The notes under the pieces were generated by a model. That model was not told the DNA's origin and ran no database searches. It saw nothing but the letters and a program-made list of their open reading frames with translations. 64,000 nucleotides of DNA from assembly GCA_013297725.1 (NCBI GenBank), contig JAAFIB010000003.1:1-64000 (forward strand). Reading direction: 5' to 3'. The position numbers and the translations under genes were made by a program. Position 1 is the first letter of the stretch. Each line of letters starts with the position of its first letter. Below are positions 39,481 to 49,039 of this stretch, piece by piece. Source of the stretch: Sphingomonadales bacterium (GTDB lineage: Bacteria; Pseudomonadota; Alphaproteobacteria; Sphingomonadales; Sphingomonadaceae).

Positions 39481-40529
39481 GCCGCACCTGTTGCACCCAT
39501 GGTCAGTTTTTGATCCGCGCTTGCCATCGCCAACAGTTGATCCCGTTTCGCGATAAGCGCGCTAAGGCGCTCCTCGGCAAACTCGACCGGCCGGATCGTG
39601 GCCATGGCTTGGTCCAGCCGCTGCCGCGCTCGCGCGGTAATATCCGGCAGGCGGTCGACTATCGTAACCATCTCGTCAAAGCGGCCCCAGCAATTCAGCG
39701 CAAGATCGCACCCGGCAGCAACGCATTCCACCGCACGGCTTGGAACGTCGCCTGACAAAGCCTGCATGTCGAGATCGTCGCTCATCAACAGTCCGTCAAA
39801 ACCGATATTGCCGCGAATGACGTCATCGATAATGATCGGTGACATCGTGGAGGGCCGGTCGCGATCATACGCTTCGTACACAATGTGGCTCGTCATCCCC
39901 ATTGGTGCCCAGTTGAGTGTACGAAACGGGCTGAGATCCTGTTCTAGTTCTTGTTTAGAGATACTTACCGTCGGTAATTCATGATGACTGTCAACAATTG
40001 CCCGGCCATGCCCCGGCATATGTTTGACAACGCCGACGACACCGCCAGCCTTTAATCCATCCAGCACGGCCCGGCCCAGAGCCGCCACGCGCACCGGATC
40101 GCTACCCATCGCACGGTCGCCAATGGCAGCATGTGTTTCTGGCACACGGACATCCAGCAAAGGCAAGCAATCAACGGTGATACCGACCTCTGACAATGTC
40201 AGCGCAATCGCCTCTGCATTGCTGCGCGCCGCCTCAATCGCGGTCATCGCCGAGACATCATAAAGCGCGTCAAAGGCTGCGCCTGCGGGGAATTCCGGCC
40301 AGATCGGGGGCTTCATCCGCGTAACCCGCCCGCCTTCCTGATCGATCAGGATCGCGACATCATCGCGGCCATGTAAGCTGCGTAGCTCATCGGTCAGCGC
40401 GCGGACCTGCGCGCGATCTTCGATATTGCGCTTAAACAGGATGTACCCAGCCGGCTCACATGCACGAAACAGCGCGCGCTCATCATCGGTCAGCGTCTGC
40501 CCGCTCAATCCGAATATGACTGGTTTCAT
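39477..40529 (-). CDS. nagZ: beta-N-acetylhexosaminidase NagZ
   Basis: Cytoplasmic family-3 glycosidase that removes GlcNAc from anhydro-muropeptides in wall recycling. The key loop KHMPGHGRAIVDSHHELPTVS carries the catalytic His/Asp dyad. The nucleophile aspartate is in LMSDDLDMQALSG. LFKRNIEDRAQV and LIDQEGGRVTRMKPP mark the N-terminal barrel. The 350-residue length is standard. It lies upstream of and coupled to scpA, a common alphaproteobacterial order. Confidence 0.95.
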   Translation of the reverse strand: MKPVIFGLSGQTLTDDERALFRACEPAGYILFKRNIEDRAQVRALTDELRSLHGRDDVAILIDQEGGRVTRMKPPIWPEFPAGAAFDALYDVSAMTAIEAARSNAEAIALTLSEVGITVDCLPLLDVRVPETHAAIGDRAMGSDPVRVAALGRAVLDGLKAGGVVGVVKHMPGHGRAIVDSHHELPTVSISKQELEQDLSPFRTLNWAPMGMTSHIVYEAYDRDRPSTMSPIIIDDVIRGNIGFDGLLMSDDLDMQALSGDVPSRAVECVAAGCDLALNCWGRFDEMVTIVDRLPDITARARQRLDQAMATIRPVEFAEERLSALIAKRDQLLAMASADQKLTMGATGAA

Positions 40530-40637
40530 GGGCTTCCCCGGCGTTCTAGATGATTATTGGCTATGCCCGTTTTAGGCGCGACACAAGGTCCAAGGCACAG
40601 AGAAACACCAAAACTGTGCATAACGCGCATAAAGAAA

Positions 40638-40667
40638 GGCCGTGGTAAACATACGCTCACCACGGCC
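40638..40667 (-). terminator. rho-independent terminator after the SPOR gene
   Basis: A perfect 9-bp stem, GGCCGTGGT (40638-40646) with ACCACGGCC (40659-40667), is followed on the minus strand by TTTCTTTAT. It lies 41 bases beyond the SPOR gene stop and ends that transcript before nagZ. The rest of the 178-base gap (40530-40707) shows no gene. Confidence 0.75.
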
Positions 40668-40707
40668 CCTGCCTCTCCCCCAAGAGGACAGTGTTATTTA
40701 ACGACCC

Positions 40708-41391
40708 CTATTTAACGACGATGCAGCTTTCGCCAGCTGCTTTCAGCTTTGCGCACAATTGCTGTGCAGCGGCGCTGTTGGCGGCAACAGCCTGAAGCCG
40801 GAACACTTTGCGTCCGCCTTCGCCAGCACCCTGGGCAATGCGTTTGTTACTGCCCGAAATAGCTGCAAAGCGTTTGCCAAGCGCGCCCCAAGCCTGTTCA
40901 GCCTTTGCGGCATCACTGTACGCGCCCAATTGAACGAATGCGGAGCCTGCAGCGATTGGACCAGCCTTTGCCGCCGGTGTGCCTGCGGTTGCAGCTGCTG
41001 CGGCAGCAGCTTTCGCTTTGGCAGGATCGATCTTGGCATCAACCTTTTTGCCTTCACTCGCGGCAAAGGCAGCGTCGCCCTCGCCTTCAAAGCTTTTGCC
41101 TTCACGGTCAGTTGGCGCTTCTTTATAGCCGCCTTCAGGAGCAGCGATCAGTTCGCCGTTACCTTGCCCACCGGCCTGATTACGCTGAAACCAGTAAATA
41201 CCGCCAACAATTGCGGCAAGAAGCGCAAGGCCGCCAAGAACCAACCCTGCAACCTTTAACGGTGAGGCAGCTTCTTCATATTCATAGCCATCGGCCGTTT
41301 CCAACCAAGGCAGGCGATCCGAATCATCAAGGCCCAGCCCATCGCGGATAGGTGCATCACCATCAATTCCGTCGCGATTGGTATCTGTCAT
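40708..41391 (-). CDS. inner-membrane SPOR-domain protein
   Basis: A 227-residue type-II membrane protein. The acidic cytoplasmic tail (about 45 residues) is followed by a helix (about 47-68, VAGLVLGGLALLAAIVGGIYWF), an Ala/Lys-rich periplasmic linker and a C-terminal SPOR domain from about residue 150 (GSAFVQLGAYSDAAKAEQAWGAL to CIVVK). SPOR domains bind glycan strands at the septum, so a division-site role is likely. GAGAAGGATGAAGCC precedes the ATG. It follows argS by 22 bases, a pairing common in alphaproteobacteria. A strong terminator follows. Confidence 0.88.
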   Translation of the reverse strand: MTDTNRDGIDGDAPIRDGLGLDDSDRLPWLETADGYEYEEAASPLKVAGLVLGGLALLAAIVGGIYWFQRNQAGGQGNGELIAAPEGGYKEAPTDREGKSFEGEGDAAFAASEGKKVDAKIDPAKAKAAAAAAATAGTPAAKAGPIAAGSAFVQLGAYSDAAKAEQAWGALGKRFAAISGSNKRIAQGAGEGGRKVFRLQAVAANSAAAQQLCAKLKAAGESCIVVK

Positions 41392-41413
41392 GGCTTCATC
41401 CTTCTCTTTAAAC

Positions 41414-43156
41414 TCACATCTGCGTTGCGGCTTCTACCCCCATCAAGCGCAGACCGTTACGGAATATCTGCCCCAGATTGTCCGCCAAGAAAAGCCTTGC
41501 TGCGCTCAACTCCGGCGATTGTGCCAATATGAAGCGTTTGTCGGGCCTGTCATTACCTAAATTCCAATAGGCATGGAAGGCCGCAGCCAGATCGCCGAGG
41601 AAAAACGCGATGCGATGCGGTTCGCCCGCTTTCGCCGCTGCTTCCACGATACGCGGGAAATTGGCGGCCTCACGGATCAACGCGATTTCTTCGTCGCCTA
41701 GCAATGCGATATGGTCAGGCGAAGGCTTGAAACCCTCTTCATTCTCAGCCTTACGCAACGTCGAACATATCCGCGCATGCGCGTATTGCACGTAAAATAC
41801 CGGATTATCCTTTGACGCCTCGACCACTTTGGCAAAGTCAAAATCCATTTGAGCATCGGCTTTACGCGTCAGCATGGTGAAGCGAACCACATCTTTGCCG
41901 ACTTCGCCCACAACATCCGCCAACGTCACGAAATTGCCAGACCGTTTTGACATCTTCACCGGTTCACCAGCGCGCAACAGGCGAACCATCTGGACCAGCT
42001 TTACGTCGAAATCGATTTTGCCTTCGGTCAATGCAGCTACTGCGGCCTTGATCCGCTTAACAGTGCCTGCATGGTCGGCACCCCATATGTTGATTAGACG
42101 GTCGATGCCCTCAGCTTTCTGAAAATGATAGGCCATGTCAGCGCCAAAGTAAGTCCAGCTGCCGTCGCTTTTCTTGATCGGGCGATCTTGATCGTCGCCA
42201 AATTGTGTTGAGCGGAAAAGTGGTAAAGTCACTGGCTCCCAATCAGGATCGACCTCGCCCTTTGGCGCTTCCATCTGACCGTCATAAACCAGCCCGCGCG
42301 CGCGTAGGAACGCCTCGGCAGCTTCGGGCTTTTTCTCTTTTTGAACAATTGCTTCTGACGCAAACCTATCATGATGTATGCCGAGCAAAGCCAGATCGGT
42401 TTTAATCATCTCCATCATCGCTGCAACCGCAGTTTCGCGGAACAAGGCCAACCACTCGCCCTCTGGTGCGCCAACAAAAGCATTTCTATGCGTCGCTGCA
42501 AGCTGTTGGCCGACCGGGATCAGATACTCGCCGGGATAGAGCCCTTCGGGTATCTCACCAACGTCCTCACCCAATGCTTCGCGATAGCGCAGATGCGCCG
42601 AACGGGCGAGCACATCGACCTGCCCGCCTGCATCGTTGACATAATATTCGCGGATTACACTGTGCCCTGCAAATTCCAGCAAGCTGGCAAGCGCATCACC
42701 AACCACAGCGCCGCGACAATGGCCCATATGCATCGGCCCTGTGGGGTTGGCAGAGACATATTCGACATTGACGGTCTTACCCGTGCCAAGCTGTGAGCGG
42801 CCATAATCCGCACCAGCGCTGGCGATTTCGGACAATTCGGCAAGCCAAGCCGACGCACCCAGCCGCATGTTGATGAAACCCGGCCCGGCAATCTCAACTG
42901 ACGTCACGCCGTCAATCTTGGCCAATTCAACTGACAGCAGTTCCGCCAAAGCGCGCGGGTTCATCCCCGCAGGTTTTGCCAATACCATTGCTGCATTGGT
43001 CGAAATATCGCCATGCGACGCATCCCGCGGCGGTTCGACCGCAACATTACCGCGATCAAGCCCGGCAGCGATGCCTCCATTGGCGACCAAAGTATCAAGA
43101 GCATTATCTACATCAATGGCAAAACGGGCAAAAAGTGACACGATATGTCCAAACAT
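41414..43156 (-). CDS. argS: arginyl-tRNA synthetase
   Basis: Class-I synthetase charging tRNA-Arg. The ATP-site HIGH motif appears as PMHMGHCRG and the second motif as VKMSKRSGN. The N-terminal additional domain and the ALVY-type anticodon-binding end are present; the C-terminus is RLFLADNLGQIFRNGLRLMGVEAATQM. An in-frame GTG at 43180 would add eight residues; the ATG at 43156 (MFGHIVSLFARFAI) gives 580 residues, the usual length. No clear ribosome site was seen for either start. It is probably cotranscribed with the SPOR gene. Confidence 0.95.
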   Translation of the reverse strand: MFGHIVSLFARFAIDVDNALDTLVANGGIAAGLDRGNVAVEPPRDASHGDISTNAAMVLAKPAGMNPRALAELLSVELAKIDGVTSVEIAGPGFINMRLGASAWLAELSEIASAGADYGRSQLGTGKTVNVEYVSANPTGPMHMGHCRGAVVGDALASLLEFAGHSVIREYYVNDAGGQVDVLARSAHLRYREALGEDVGEIPEGLYPGEYLIPVGQQLAATHRNAFVGAPEGEWLALFRETAVAAMMEMIKTDLALLGIHHDRFASEAIVQKEKKPEAAEAFLRARGLVYDGQMEAPKGEVDPDWEPVTLPLFRSTQFGDDQDRPIKKSDGSWTYFGADMAYHFQKAEGIDRLINIWGADHAGTVKRIKAAVAALTEGKIDFDVKLVQMVRLLRAGEPVKMSKRSGNFVTLADVVGEVGKDVVRFTMLTRKADAQMDFDFAKVVEASKDNPVFYVQYAHARICSTLRKAENEEGFKPSPDHIALLGDEEIALIREAANFPRIVEAAAKAGEPHRIAFFLGDLAAAFHAYWNLGNDRPDKRFILAQSPELSAARLFLADNLGQIFRNGLRLMGVEAATQM

Positions 43157-43246
43157 AAAACAACGAAAACAGACCGTCACCTAGCCGGTGATAGCCGAAA
43201 GCAAAAGAGGTGATTCGGTTATTCTAGGATGACGCCTAGACCGATA

Positions 43247-43897
43247 TCAGCGCGTGACGTTGTAGCGCAGTTGGTCCTCGGTCAGTTGAAAGCCGACGAG
43301 CAACTCAAAGCTGGCGCGTTGCAATGCGGCGCGCACTTCTGGATCGGCCATCGGGTCAAGCGCGGCATCGGCATCACCAGCCTTACGTTTACGAGTGATT
43401 TTTTCAACGATATCGGCTGGCAAACGTGCAGATGTGCCGTCAATATAACTTGCAGCTTTGCCGGTTGCTGTGGCGCGGTCTTGCCCGGCGGCAAAGTTCA
43501 ATGTCACCTGCCCGACCCGTTTGGCAACTACAGCAGTGCCGCCCTGTACCACGGATGAGAAATAAGGGACGGTGATGCTACGTGCTGCGGAACGATCCAT
43601 GCGGCGCGCATGCACTTCAAAACTTGCGACAGAGTAGATTTTTTCACCGCTGCTGTTGCACTCGGGACGTAGCTTAGTGATCGTCGCGACCACATCAACA
43701 TCGCTGGCATTTTGGCTGTTTGCCGAGTTGAACAAGGTGATATCGCCTGTGCCTTCTGGAACGGCGACGGTCGGGCAACCTGTGCGCGTTGCAGTAACAC
43801 CTACGCCTGAATTGATGTCGATTTGCCCGTCATTGGCGCAACCAGAGAGTGCAAGCGCCAAAAGCGAAACGGTGATGGGGGCGAATTTTTTCAACAT
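43247..43897 (-). CDS. predicted lipoprotein, unknown function
   Basis: The signal peptide ends in the lipobox LSGC (Cys about residue 20). The mature part has a repeated Ser/Thr/Val-rich beta pattern (YSVASFEVHARRMDRSAARSITVPYFSSVVQGG) and a conserved-looking C-terminal half with LPADIVEKITRKRKAGDADAALDPMADPEVRAALQRASFELLVGFQLTEDQLRYNVTR. This recalls uncharacterised sphingomonad lipoproteins, but I do not recognise a named family. Two adjacent ATGs exist; the second (43897) sits better behind AAGGAC. It is divergent from ispH. Confidence 0.7.
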   Translation of the reverse strand: MLKKFAPITVSLLALALSGCANDGQIDINSGVGVTATRTGCPTVAVPEGTGDITLFNSANSQNASDVDVVATITKLRPECNSSGEKIYSVASFEVHARRMDRSAARSITVPYFSSVVQGGTAVVAKRVGQVTLNFAAGQDRATATGKAASYIDGTSARLPADIVEKITRKRKAGDADAALDPMADPEVRAALQRASFELLVGFQLTEDQLRYNVTR

Positions 43898-44045
43898 CAT
43901 GTCCTTATTTCATTCCCGCAGCACAATTCGCTGCAGACTGTAATTGCCAATCCTTTATCGGGCTGTTGACGTCCCTGCAACGATCTTTGCAAATGCCGCG
44001 AAAGTCCTTGGCCTTCGCGCCCGCATTAATTATGTGACATTGCTA

Positions 44046-45014
44046 ATGACTGAACCAAATCTCAATAAGCCGCCCTTGACCATATTGCTTGCTGCGCCAC
44101 GCGGGTTTTGCGCTGGCGTCGATCGCGCTATTAAAATCGTGGAGCTAGCTCTCGAAAAACACGGCAGCCCGGTCTATGTACGGCATGAAATTGTGCATAA
44201 CCGCTTTGTCGTAGACAGCCTGAAAGCCAAGGGCGCGATATTCGTTGAGGAACTGGACGAAGTTCCAGCAGGCGCGCCTGTTGTATTTTCCGCACACGGT
44301 GTTCCCAAGTCGGTGCCTGTTGACGCGGAAAACCGCGGGCTTGAGTATTTTGATGCGACCTGTCCTTTGGTTTCAAAAGTTCATAGACAAGCCGAACGTC
44401 AGGTTGAGGCGAAACGGCACATCCTGTTTATCGGCCATGACAGGCATCCAGAGGTAATCGGCACTTTCGGGCAAGTTCCGGTCGGGGCGATGACATTGAT
44501 TGAAACCGTTGACGATGCACGCAACTTTGAAACAAATGAGCCAGATAACCTCTCGTTTCTGACCCAGACTACTCTCTCTGTCGATGATACAGCCGACATT
44601 GTGACCGAACTGCAACGACGCTTCCCCTCGATTGTCGGGCCAAAGGGTGAAGATATTTGTTACGCTACATCGAACCGGCAGGAATCGGTGAAGGCGATTG
44701 CGCCAGAATGCCAGCTGGTCATTGTTATAGGGGCCCCCAATAGCTCCAATTCACTTCGCTTGGTCGAGGTTGCTGATCGTTGCGGCACACCGGCCCGGCT
44801 GGTCCAGCGCGCGCATGAAATGGATTTTGCCTGGTTAGACGGTGTGAGGACGTTGGGGATAACGGCTGGGGCCTCTGCACCAGAGGTGCTGGTTCGTGAA
44901 TTCATCTCGCTAATCGCAGAGCGCTTTGATGTGACTGAACGGCAAACTGTAACAGCCGAAGAAAGCATCATATTCAAGCTTCCCCGCGGGCTGGAAGCAG
45001 CCAAAGCGGCCTGA
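44046..45014 (+). CDS. ispH: 4-hydroxy-3-methylbut-2-enyl diphosphate reductase
   Basis: Last enzyme of the MEP isoprenoid pathway, an iron-sulfur protein making IPP and DMAPP. The three cluster cysteines are Cys22 ([13 protein letters not shown]), Cys106 ([11 protein letters not shown]) and Cys205 ([12 protein letters not shown]). Also seen: [10 protein letters not shown] and [14 protein letters not shown]. An upstream ATG at 43944 would add 34 residues unlike the family; the ATG at 44046 gives 322 residues. The ribosome site is weak. The stop overlaps the thrB start (TGATG). Confidence 0.96.
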   Translation: MTEPNLNKPPLTILLAAPRGFCAGVDRAIKIVELALEKHGSPVYVRHEIVHNRFVVDSLKAKGAIFVEELDEVPAGAPVVFSAHGVPKSVPVDAENRGLEYFDATCPLVSKVHRQAERQVEAKRHILFIGHDRHPEVIGTFGQVPVGAMTLIETVDDARNFETNEPDNLSFLTQTTLSVDDTADIVTELQRRFPSIVGPKGEDICYATSNRQESVKAIAPECQLVIVIGAPNSSNSLRLVEVADRCGTPARLVQRAHEMDFAWLDGVRTLGITAGASAPEVLVREFISLIAERFDVTERQTVTAEESIIFKLPRGLEAAKAA

Positions 45015-45967
45015 TGGCGGTCTATACGCAGGTTAGCGCCGAGGCGGCATCCGTCTTGTTGGTGCGTTACGATCTTGGCCGGCTTACGGCGATGAAAGGG
45101 ATAGCTGAAGGCGTCGAAAACAGCAATTTCCTGATCGAGACTGACCGATCCCGGTTCATCCTGACACTTTACGAAAGTAGAACTAACCCGGCGGACCTGC
45201 CCTATTTCCATGATCTTTTGGCACATTTGCACACAAAAGGATGCCGCGTTCCGCGCTTTATCGAGGACCGCGAAGGCCGTTGGTTGCAGGATGTTGCGGG
45301 CCGCAAAGCGTGTTTGATCGAGTTTCTCTCTGGCGTTTCGGTTTCGGAACCGCATCCTTTGGTGGCGTATAATGTCGGCAAGGCGCTTGGAGCGATGCAT
45401 AGAGCGCAAGGTGACTTTACGGGAACGCGGCCAAACCCGCTGGGCCATAGCGATTGGCGGCCTTTGTTTGAAAAATGCGATCCTGTAGAGAGTGAGAAAC
45501 TCCTTCCCGGGCTGACAGCGCGCATCGCCGATGAGTGCGATTATCTCGACCAAAATTGGCCCGATAATCTGCCAACAGCTGCTGTGCATGCCGATCTTTT
45601 CCCTGACAATGTGCTAATCCTTGATGACGAAGTAACGGGACTGATCGATTTCTATTTCGCCTGCACTGATGCGCGTGCCTATGATTTGGCGGTTACGCAT
45701 ACTGCATGGAGTTTTAGCGCGGACGGCGGTCAATACAGCCCGGAAATTGGCAATGCGATTATTGACGGCTATCTTGACCGAATTGAATTGGATGCATCCG
45801 AAAAAGCAGCTTTGCCTATATTGGCGCGCGGGGCTTGCTTACGATTTTTGCTCACACGGCTCTATGACTGGATCAATACACCGGCAGGAGCAATGGTGTC
45901 CCGAAAAGACCCGCTCGCCTTTTTGCGCCGTCTTGACCATTACATAGCACACGGGCTAATTACATAA
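45014..45967 (+). CDS. thrB: homoserine kinase, type II (APH fold)
   Basis: Phosphorylates homoserine for threonine synthesis. The 317 residues show the aminoglycoside-kinase-like fold of the alphaproteobacterial Thr[27 protein letters not shown] at the N-terminus, the catalytic loop [11 protein letters not shown] and the metal motif [19 protein letters not shown]. This form is unrelated to the GHMP-type ThrB of E. coli. It is translationally coupled to ispH and lies four bases before rnhA. Confidence 0.92.
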   Translation: MAVYTQVSAEAASVLLVRYDLGRLTAMKGIAEGVENSNFLIETDRSRFILTLYESRTNPADLPYFHDLLAHLHTKGCRVPRFIEDREGRWLQDVAGRKACLIEFLSGVSVSEPHPLVAYNVGKALGAMHRAQGDFTGTRPNPLGHSDWRPLFEKCDPVESEKLLPGLTARIADECDYLDQNWPDNLPTAAVHADLFPDNVLILDDEVTGLIDFYFACTDARAYDLAVTHTAWSFSADGGQYSPEIGNAIIDGYLDRIELDASEKAALPILARGACLRFLLTRLYDWINTPAGAMVSRKDPLAFLRRLDHYIAHGLIT

Positions 45968-45971
45968 ATGT

Positions 45972-46412
45972 ATGAAAACCGTTGATATCTTTACTGATGG
46001 TGCTTGCAAAGGCAATCCTGGGCCTGGGGGCTGGGGCGCGATCATTCGGTATGGCGAACATGAAAAAGAGATTTCTGGTGGCGATCCTGACACCACGAAC
46101 AACCGGATGGAGCTGACGGCAACTATCCGCGCACTCAACATGTTGATCGAACCGTGCCAGGTCCGGCTGCATACTGACAGCAAATATGTGATCGACGGGA
46201 TTACGCGTTGGGTCAGCGGTTGGCAGCGCAATGGCTGGAAAAACGCTTCAAAACAGCCGGTACGTAACGCCGAATTATGGCATGACCTGATCGAGGCAAC
46301 AGCGCGCCACAACGTTGAGTGGATCTGGGTAAAGGGCCATAGCGGCCATGTTGAAAACGAACGCGCCGACAAACTGGCAAGCGACGCTGCAGAAGCCGCT
46401 GCGATTAAATAA
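45972..46412 (+). CDS. rnhA: ribonuclease HI
   Basis: Cleaves RNA in RNA-DNA hybrids. All four acidic residues of the active site are present: Asp9 ([16 protein letters not shown]), Glu47 (NNRMELTA), Asp69 (HTDSKYV) and Asp133 (ERADKLA), with the flexible-loop His123 (VKGHSGH). The 146 residues are standard. It is the third gene of the ispH-thrB-rnhA run and converges on the oxidase gene, with only six bases between them. Confidence 0.96.
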   Translation: MKTVDIFTDGACKGNPGPGGWGAIIRYGEHEKEISGGDPDTTNNRMELTATIRALNMLIEPCQVRLHTDSKYVIDGITRWVSGWQRNGWKNASKQPVRNAELWHDLIEATARHNVEWIWVKGHSGHVENERADKLASDAAEAAAIK

Positions 46413-46418
46413 CGGCCA

Positions 46419-47528
46419 TTACCGAAGCCTGTCCGGCGCATAGTTGGCAGAGTCTGCATTCGGTACAGTATGTGTGCGGTCCAATAGCAACGATGCCGCC
46501 ATAGATGCCGCCGCAGGCGCGGTTTGAATGCCGTATCCGCCCTGCCCTGCAAGCCAGAAAAACTCAGACACATCGGGATCACGACCGATTACTGGCAACC
46601 GGTCTGGCGCAAAGCTGCGCAACCCTGCCCATTTGCGTTCAAGCCGGGTGATCTGCCAATCGACGACCTGTTGAAGCCGATCAATAGCAAGCGCTATGTC
46701 CAGCTCTTCTGGCGCAGCATCGCCGGGATCAGTTGCGGTCTCATCGTGCGGACTAAGCCATAGCCGCCCGCCCGCCTCTGGCTTGAAATAGAAACTACCG
46801 TCCATGCCAATAACCAATGGCAGGTCTGGTGAGGCCAAAGGCTCCACCGCCAATTGCACGATTGTCCGGCGATAGGGGGTAATTCCTATGCGCTTTACGC
46901 CCGCCATGTCAGCAATCACATCCGCCCATGCCCCTGCTGCATTGATCAGCGTGCCTGCAGTATATTCGTTGCCGCCTGCATTTAGCGTCCACTGGCCAGC
47001 GGCGAACCGAGCATTGGTCAACGGTGCATTACACACTATCTGCACGCCGGTCTTCCGAGCGGCTTTAAGGTAGCCGTTGTGCAACGCGCCAACATCGATG
47101 TCGCAGCAATCGGGCTCCCATAATGCTTCGGTCCAGCCCGGGCGCAGGCCGGCGATATGTTTTGACACTTCCGCGGCGTCCAATTTTTCCAATGCTACCC
47201 CGCTTCTGGCAAAGTCAGCAAGCATAGCATCCGCCGCTGCGCTGTCGCTTTTTTGCCCTAGATGCAGCGCACCGCGCCGATGCAAAAACGATGTTTGCGA
47301 AAACGCATGTGGCGGCGCCAATAAAAATGGCCCCGACGCACTGGTCAGTGGCTGTATCTTTGGACCGCCATAGGTCTCGGTCCAAAACGCCGCCGAACGC
47401 CCTGTGGAGTGATAGCCAGCAACGCTCTCAGCCTCAAGCAGCAGTACTGACTTCTCAGCGCCGATTTCCGCCGCAAGGCTTGCGCCCGCAATTCCTGCAC
47501 CGATAATAACGACGTCAAAATCGGTCAT
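46419..47528 (-). CDS. FAD-dependent oxidoreductase, D-amino-acid-oxidase family
   Basis: A 369-residue DAO-type flavoenzyme. The FAD motif VVIIGAGIAGASLAAEIG opens the protein, followed by the Glu-containing LLLEAE, STGRSAAFW, the second FAD segment TLINAAGAWADVIADMAGV, the substrate-domain motif RRTIVQLAV and the C-terminal RSFAPDRLPVIGRDPD and GQGGYGIQTAPAA. Substrate is unknown: D-amino acids, sarcosine-like amines or hydroxy acids are all possible. It is ATGA-coupled to the hydrolase gene upstream. Confidence 0.85.
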   Translation of the reverse strand: MTDFDVVIIGAGIAGASLAAEIGAEKSVLLLEAESVAGYHSTGRSAAFWTETYGGPKIQPLTSASGPFLLAPPHAFSQTSFLHRRGALHLGQKSDSAAADAMLADFARSGVALEKLDAAEVSKHIAGLRPGWTEALWEPDCCDIDVGALHNGYLKAARKTGVQIVCNAPLTNARFAAGQWTLNAGGNEYTAGTLINAAGAWADVIADMAGVKRIGITPYRRTIVQLAVEPLASPDLPLVIGMDGSFYFKPEAGGRLWLSPHDETATDPGDAAPEELDIALAIDRLQQVVDWQITRLERKWAGLRSFAPDRLPVIGRDPDVSEFFWLAGQGGYGIQTAPAAASMAASLLLDRTHTVPNADSANYAPDRLR

Positions 47529-48481
47529 TTCTGGGCGGCGTACTTGTCAAAAAAGCTGCGGATTGCGGCGATGCAGCGATCACGCACGGGATCGGCCTCA
47601 CGCAACAATTCATGCGCCGCCTCTTCGCCGAAAAGCAGCAGTTCCGAATTGGGTAAGCGATCAGCATCGCGAACAATGCGTTTAGTATCGACAAGCTTAT
47701 CCGCCGTTGTCGCCATCAACAACACCGGTATCTTCACCTGTTCCAACAAACCGGGTTCGTTCAAAGCCCGCGTGCTTGTGACCGCGCGTTCCACCCAATG
47801 CCAGCTCGGCGGACCAAGCTTCACCTCTGGCCGTTTTTGCCACCAGAATAACTCGTCAGCATAGCGATCATCATCATGGGTGAGTATTTTTTCACGCACA
47901 TTCAATGGCGATCCGGGCTTCTCGCCCTCTTTCCAGGCCGCACGCGCCGGATCACCAAGCTTTGTCAGCATCCGCACGACTGCATGATGCAATGCGTATG
48001 GCATCCCCATAGTCTGGATTCCCAGCATCGGCGCGGATAACGCCACCGCATCCGGATCAACCGCTTTTTCAACAAGTGCCCGCATCGCCAGATGACCGCC
48101 CATGCTGTGTGCCAGTATGACATGCGGCCCCGGACCTGCCGTTTTCCAATCCGCCCAAAACGATTTGATATCAGCGATCCACGTTGCGAAATCATCGATA
48201 TGGCCAATATGCGGATCAGCGAGCAAACGCCCTGATCCACCCTGCCCGCGCCAATCAAGCGCAGTTACGCACCAGCCATCGGCAGCCAGCTGATCCAGCG
48301 TTTCAAGATATTTCTCATAGTGATCGCCGCGCCCTGGCAGGAATAACAGCGAACCACGCGGTTCGCCCGACTGTTCCCAGTCAATCCGCCGCAGTGGCCA
48401 TCCATCTGGCGCGTTCCAATATGTTTCCGTTGCCTGCGGCGGTATCGCGCGGCGATCGAATGGCAATTGCGGGGCGGCCAT
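47525..48481 (-). CDS. alpha/beta hydrolase, lysophospholipase-like
   Basis: A 318-residue serine hydrolase. The nucleophile elbow is AHSMGG, with the oxyanion region FLPGRGDHYEKYLETLDQLAADGWCVTALDWRGQGGSG upstream. Late motifs include PVLLMATTADKLVD (Asp of the triad) and EAAHELLREAD (His). The arrangement matches PldB-like lysophospholipases and monoacylglycerol lipases (Hydrolase_4). Substrate is not determined. AAAAGGTAACT precedes the ATG. It is coupled to the FAD oxidoreductase. Confidence 0.88.
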   Translation of the reverse strand: MAAPQLPFDRRAIPPQATETYWNAPDGWPLRRIDWEQSGEPRGSLLFLPGRGDHYEKYLETLDQLAADGWCVTALDWRGQGGSGRLLADPHIGHIDDFATWIADIKSFWADWKTAGPGPHVILAHSMGGHLAMRALVEKAVDPDAVALSAPMLGIQTMGMPYALHHAVVRMLTKLGDPARAAWKEGEKPGSPLNVREKILTHDDDRYADELFWWQKRPEVKLGPPSWHWVERAVTSTRALNEPGLLEQVKIPVLLMATTADKLVDTKRIVRDADRLPNSELLLFGEEAAHELLREADPVRDRCIAAIRSFFDKYAAQK

Positions 48482-48521
48482 AGTTACCTTTTGCTAATCT
48501 TTACTGGTTAATGAAGGCCGA

Positions 48522-48995
48522 ATGGACCAACAACTACTCATCTACGTGCTGCTAGGCGGCTTGGCAATTGGCCTGCTGATTTCGGCATATACTGATATCA
48601 AACATCGACTGATTTTAAACGTAGTTACAGGGCCGATCGCCTTGGCAGCACCGTTATATTGGTATGCCATCGGCGACTTTAATCTGACCGCAATCGGCAT
48701 CCATTTAGCAATTGCAGCGGGTGTTTTCGTCTTTTTCGCTCTTATGTTCCGTTTTGGTGCAATGGGCGGCGGGGATGTCAAGCTTTTCAGTGCTTTAGCA
48801 CTCTGGTTCAACTTCGCTTGGGTGATGCGGCTTCTTCTGATCGCTTCGCTGCTCGGCGCGTTAGTAACCATCATTTTTTGGCTGATTCACAAGCGTAAGG
48901 GCCGGTCAGGACCAGTTCGCGTGCCTTACGGCGTTGCCATTGCCCTTTCGGGACTTTGGGTCGTCGGTGAACATATTTTTAACCATTTTGGATGA
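48522..48995 (+). CDS. cpaA: prepilin peptidase CpaA (Tad pilus)
   Basis: Polytopic aspartic peptidase that cleaves Flp pilin and pseudopilin leaders. The two catalytic aspartates appear in SAYTDIKHRLI and MGGGDVKLF. The 157-residue protein has about six helices, the short TadV/CpaA type without the methylase domain. It is the first gene of the cpa locus, 44 bases before cpaB. No Flp pilin gene lies in front of it, where one is usual. Confidence 0.93.
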   Translation: MDQQLLIYVLLGGLAIGLLISAYTDIKHRLILNVVTGPIALAAPLYWYAIGDFNLTAIGIHLAIAAGVFVFFALMFRFGAMGGGDVKLFSALALWFNFAWVMRLLLIASLLGALVTIIFWLIHKRKGRSGPVRVPYGVAIALSGLWVVGEHIFNHFG

Positions 48996-49039
48996 ATACA
49001 GTCTTCAACATTGGGGACCTTTCAGGAGCTTAGTTCGTC

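Noticed and set aside
44660-45589. 309-codon minus-strand frame antisense to ispH and thrB
   Set aside because: Spans two genes with full catalytic motifs on the plus strand; no support of its own.
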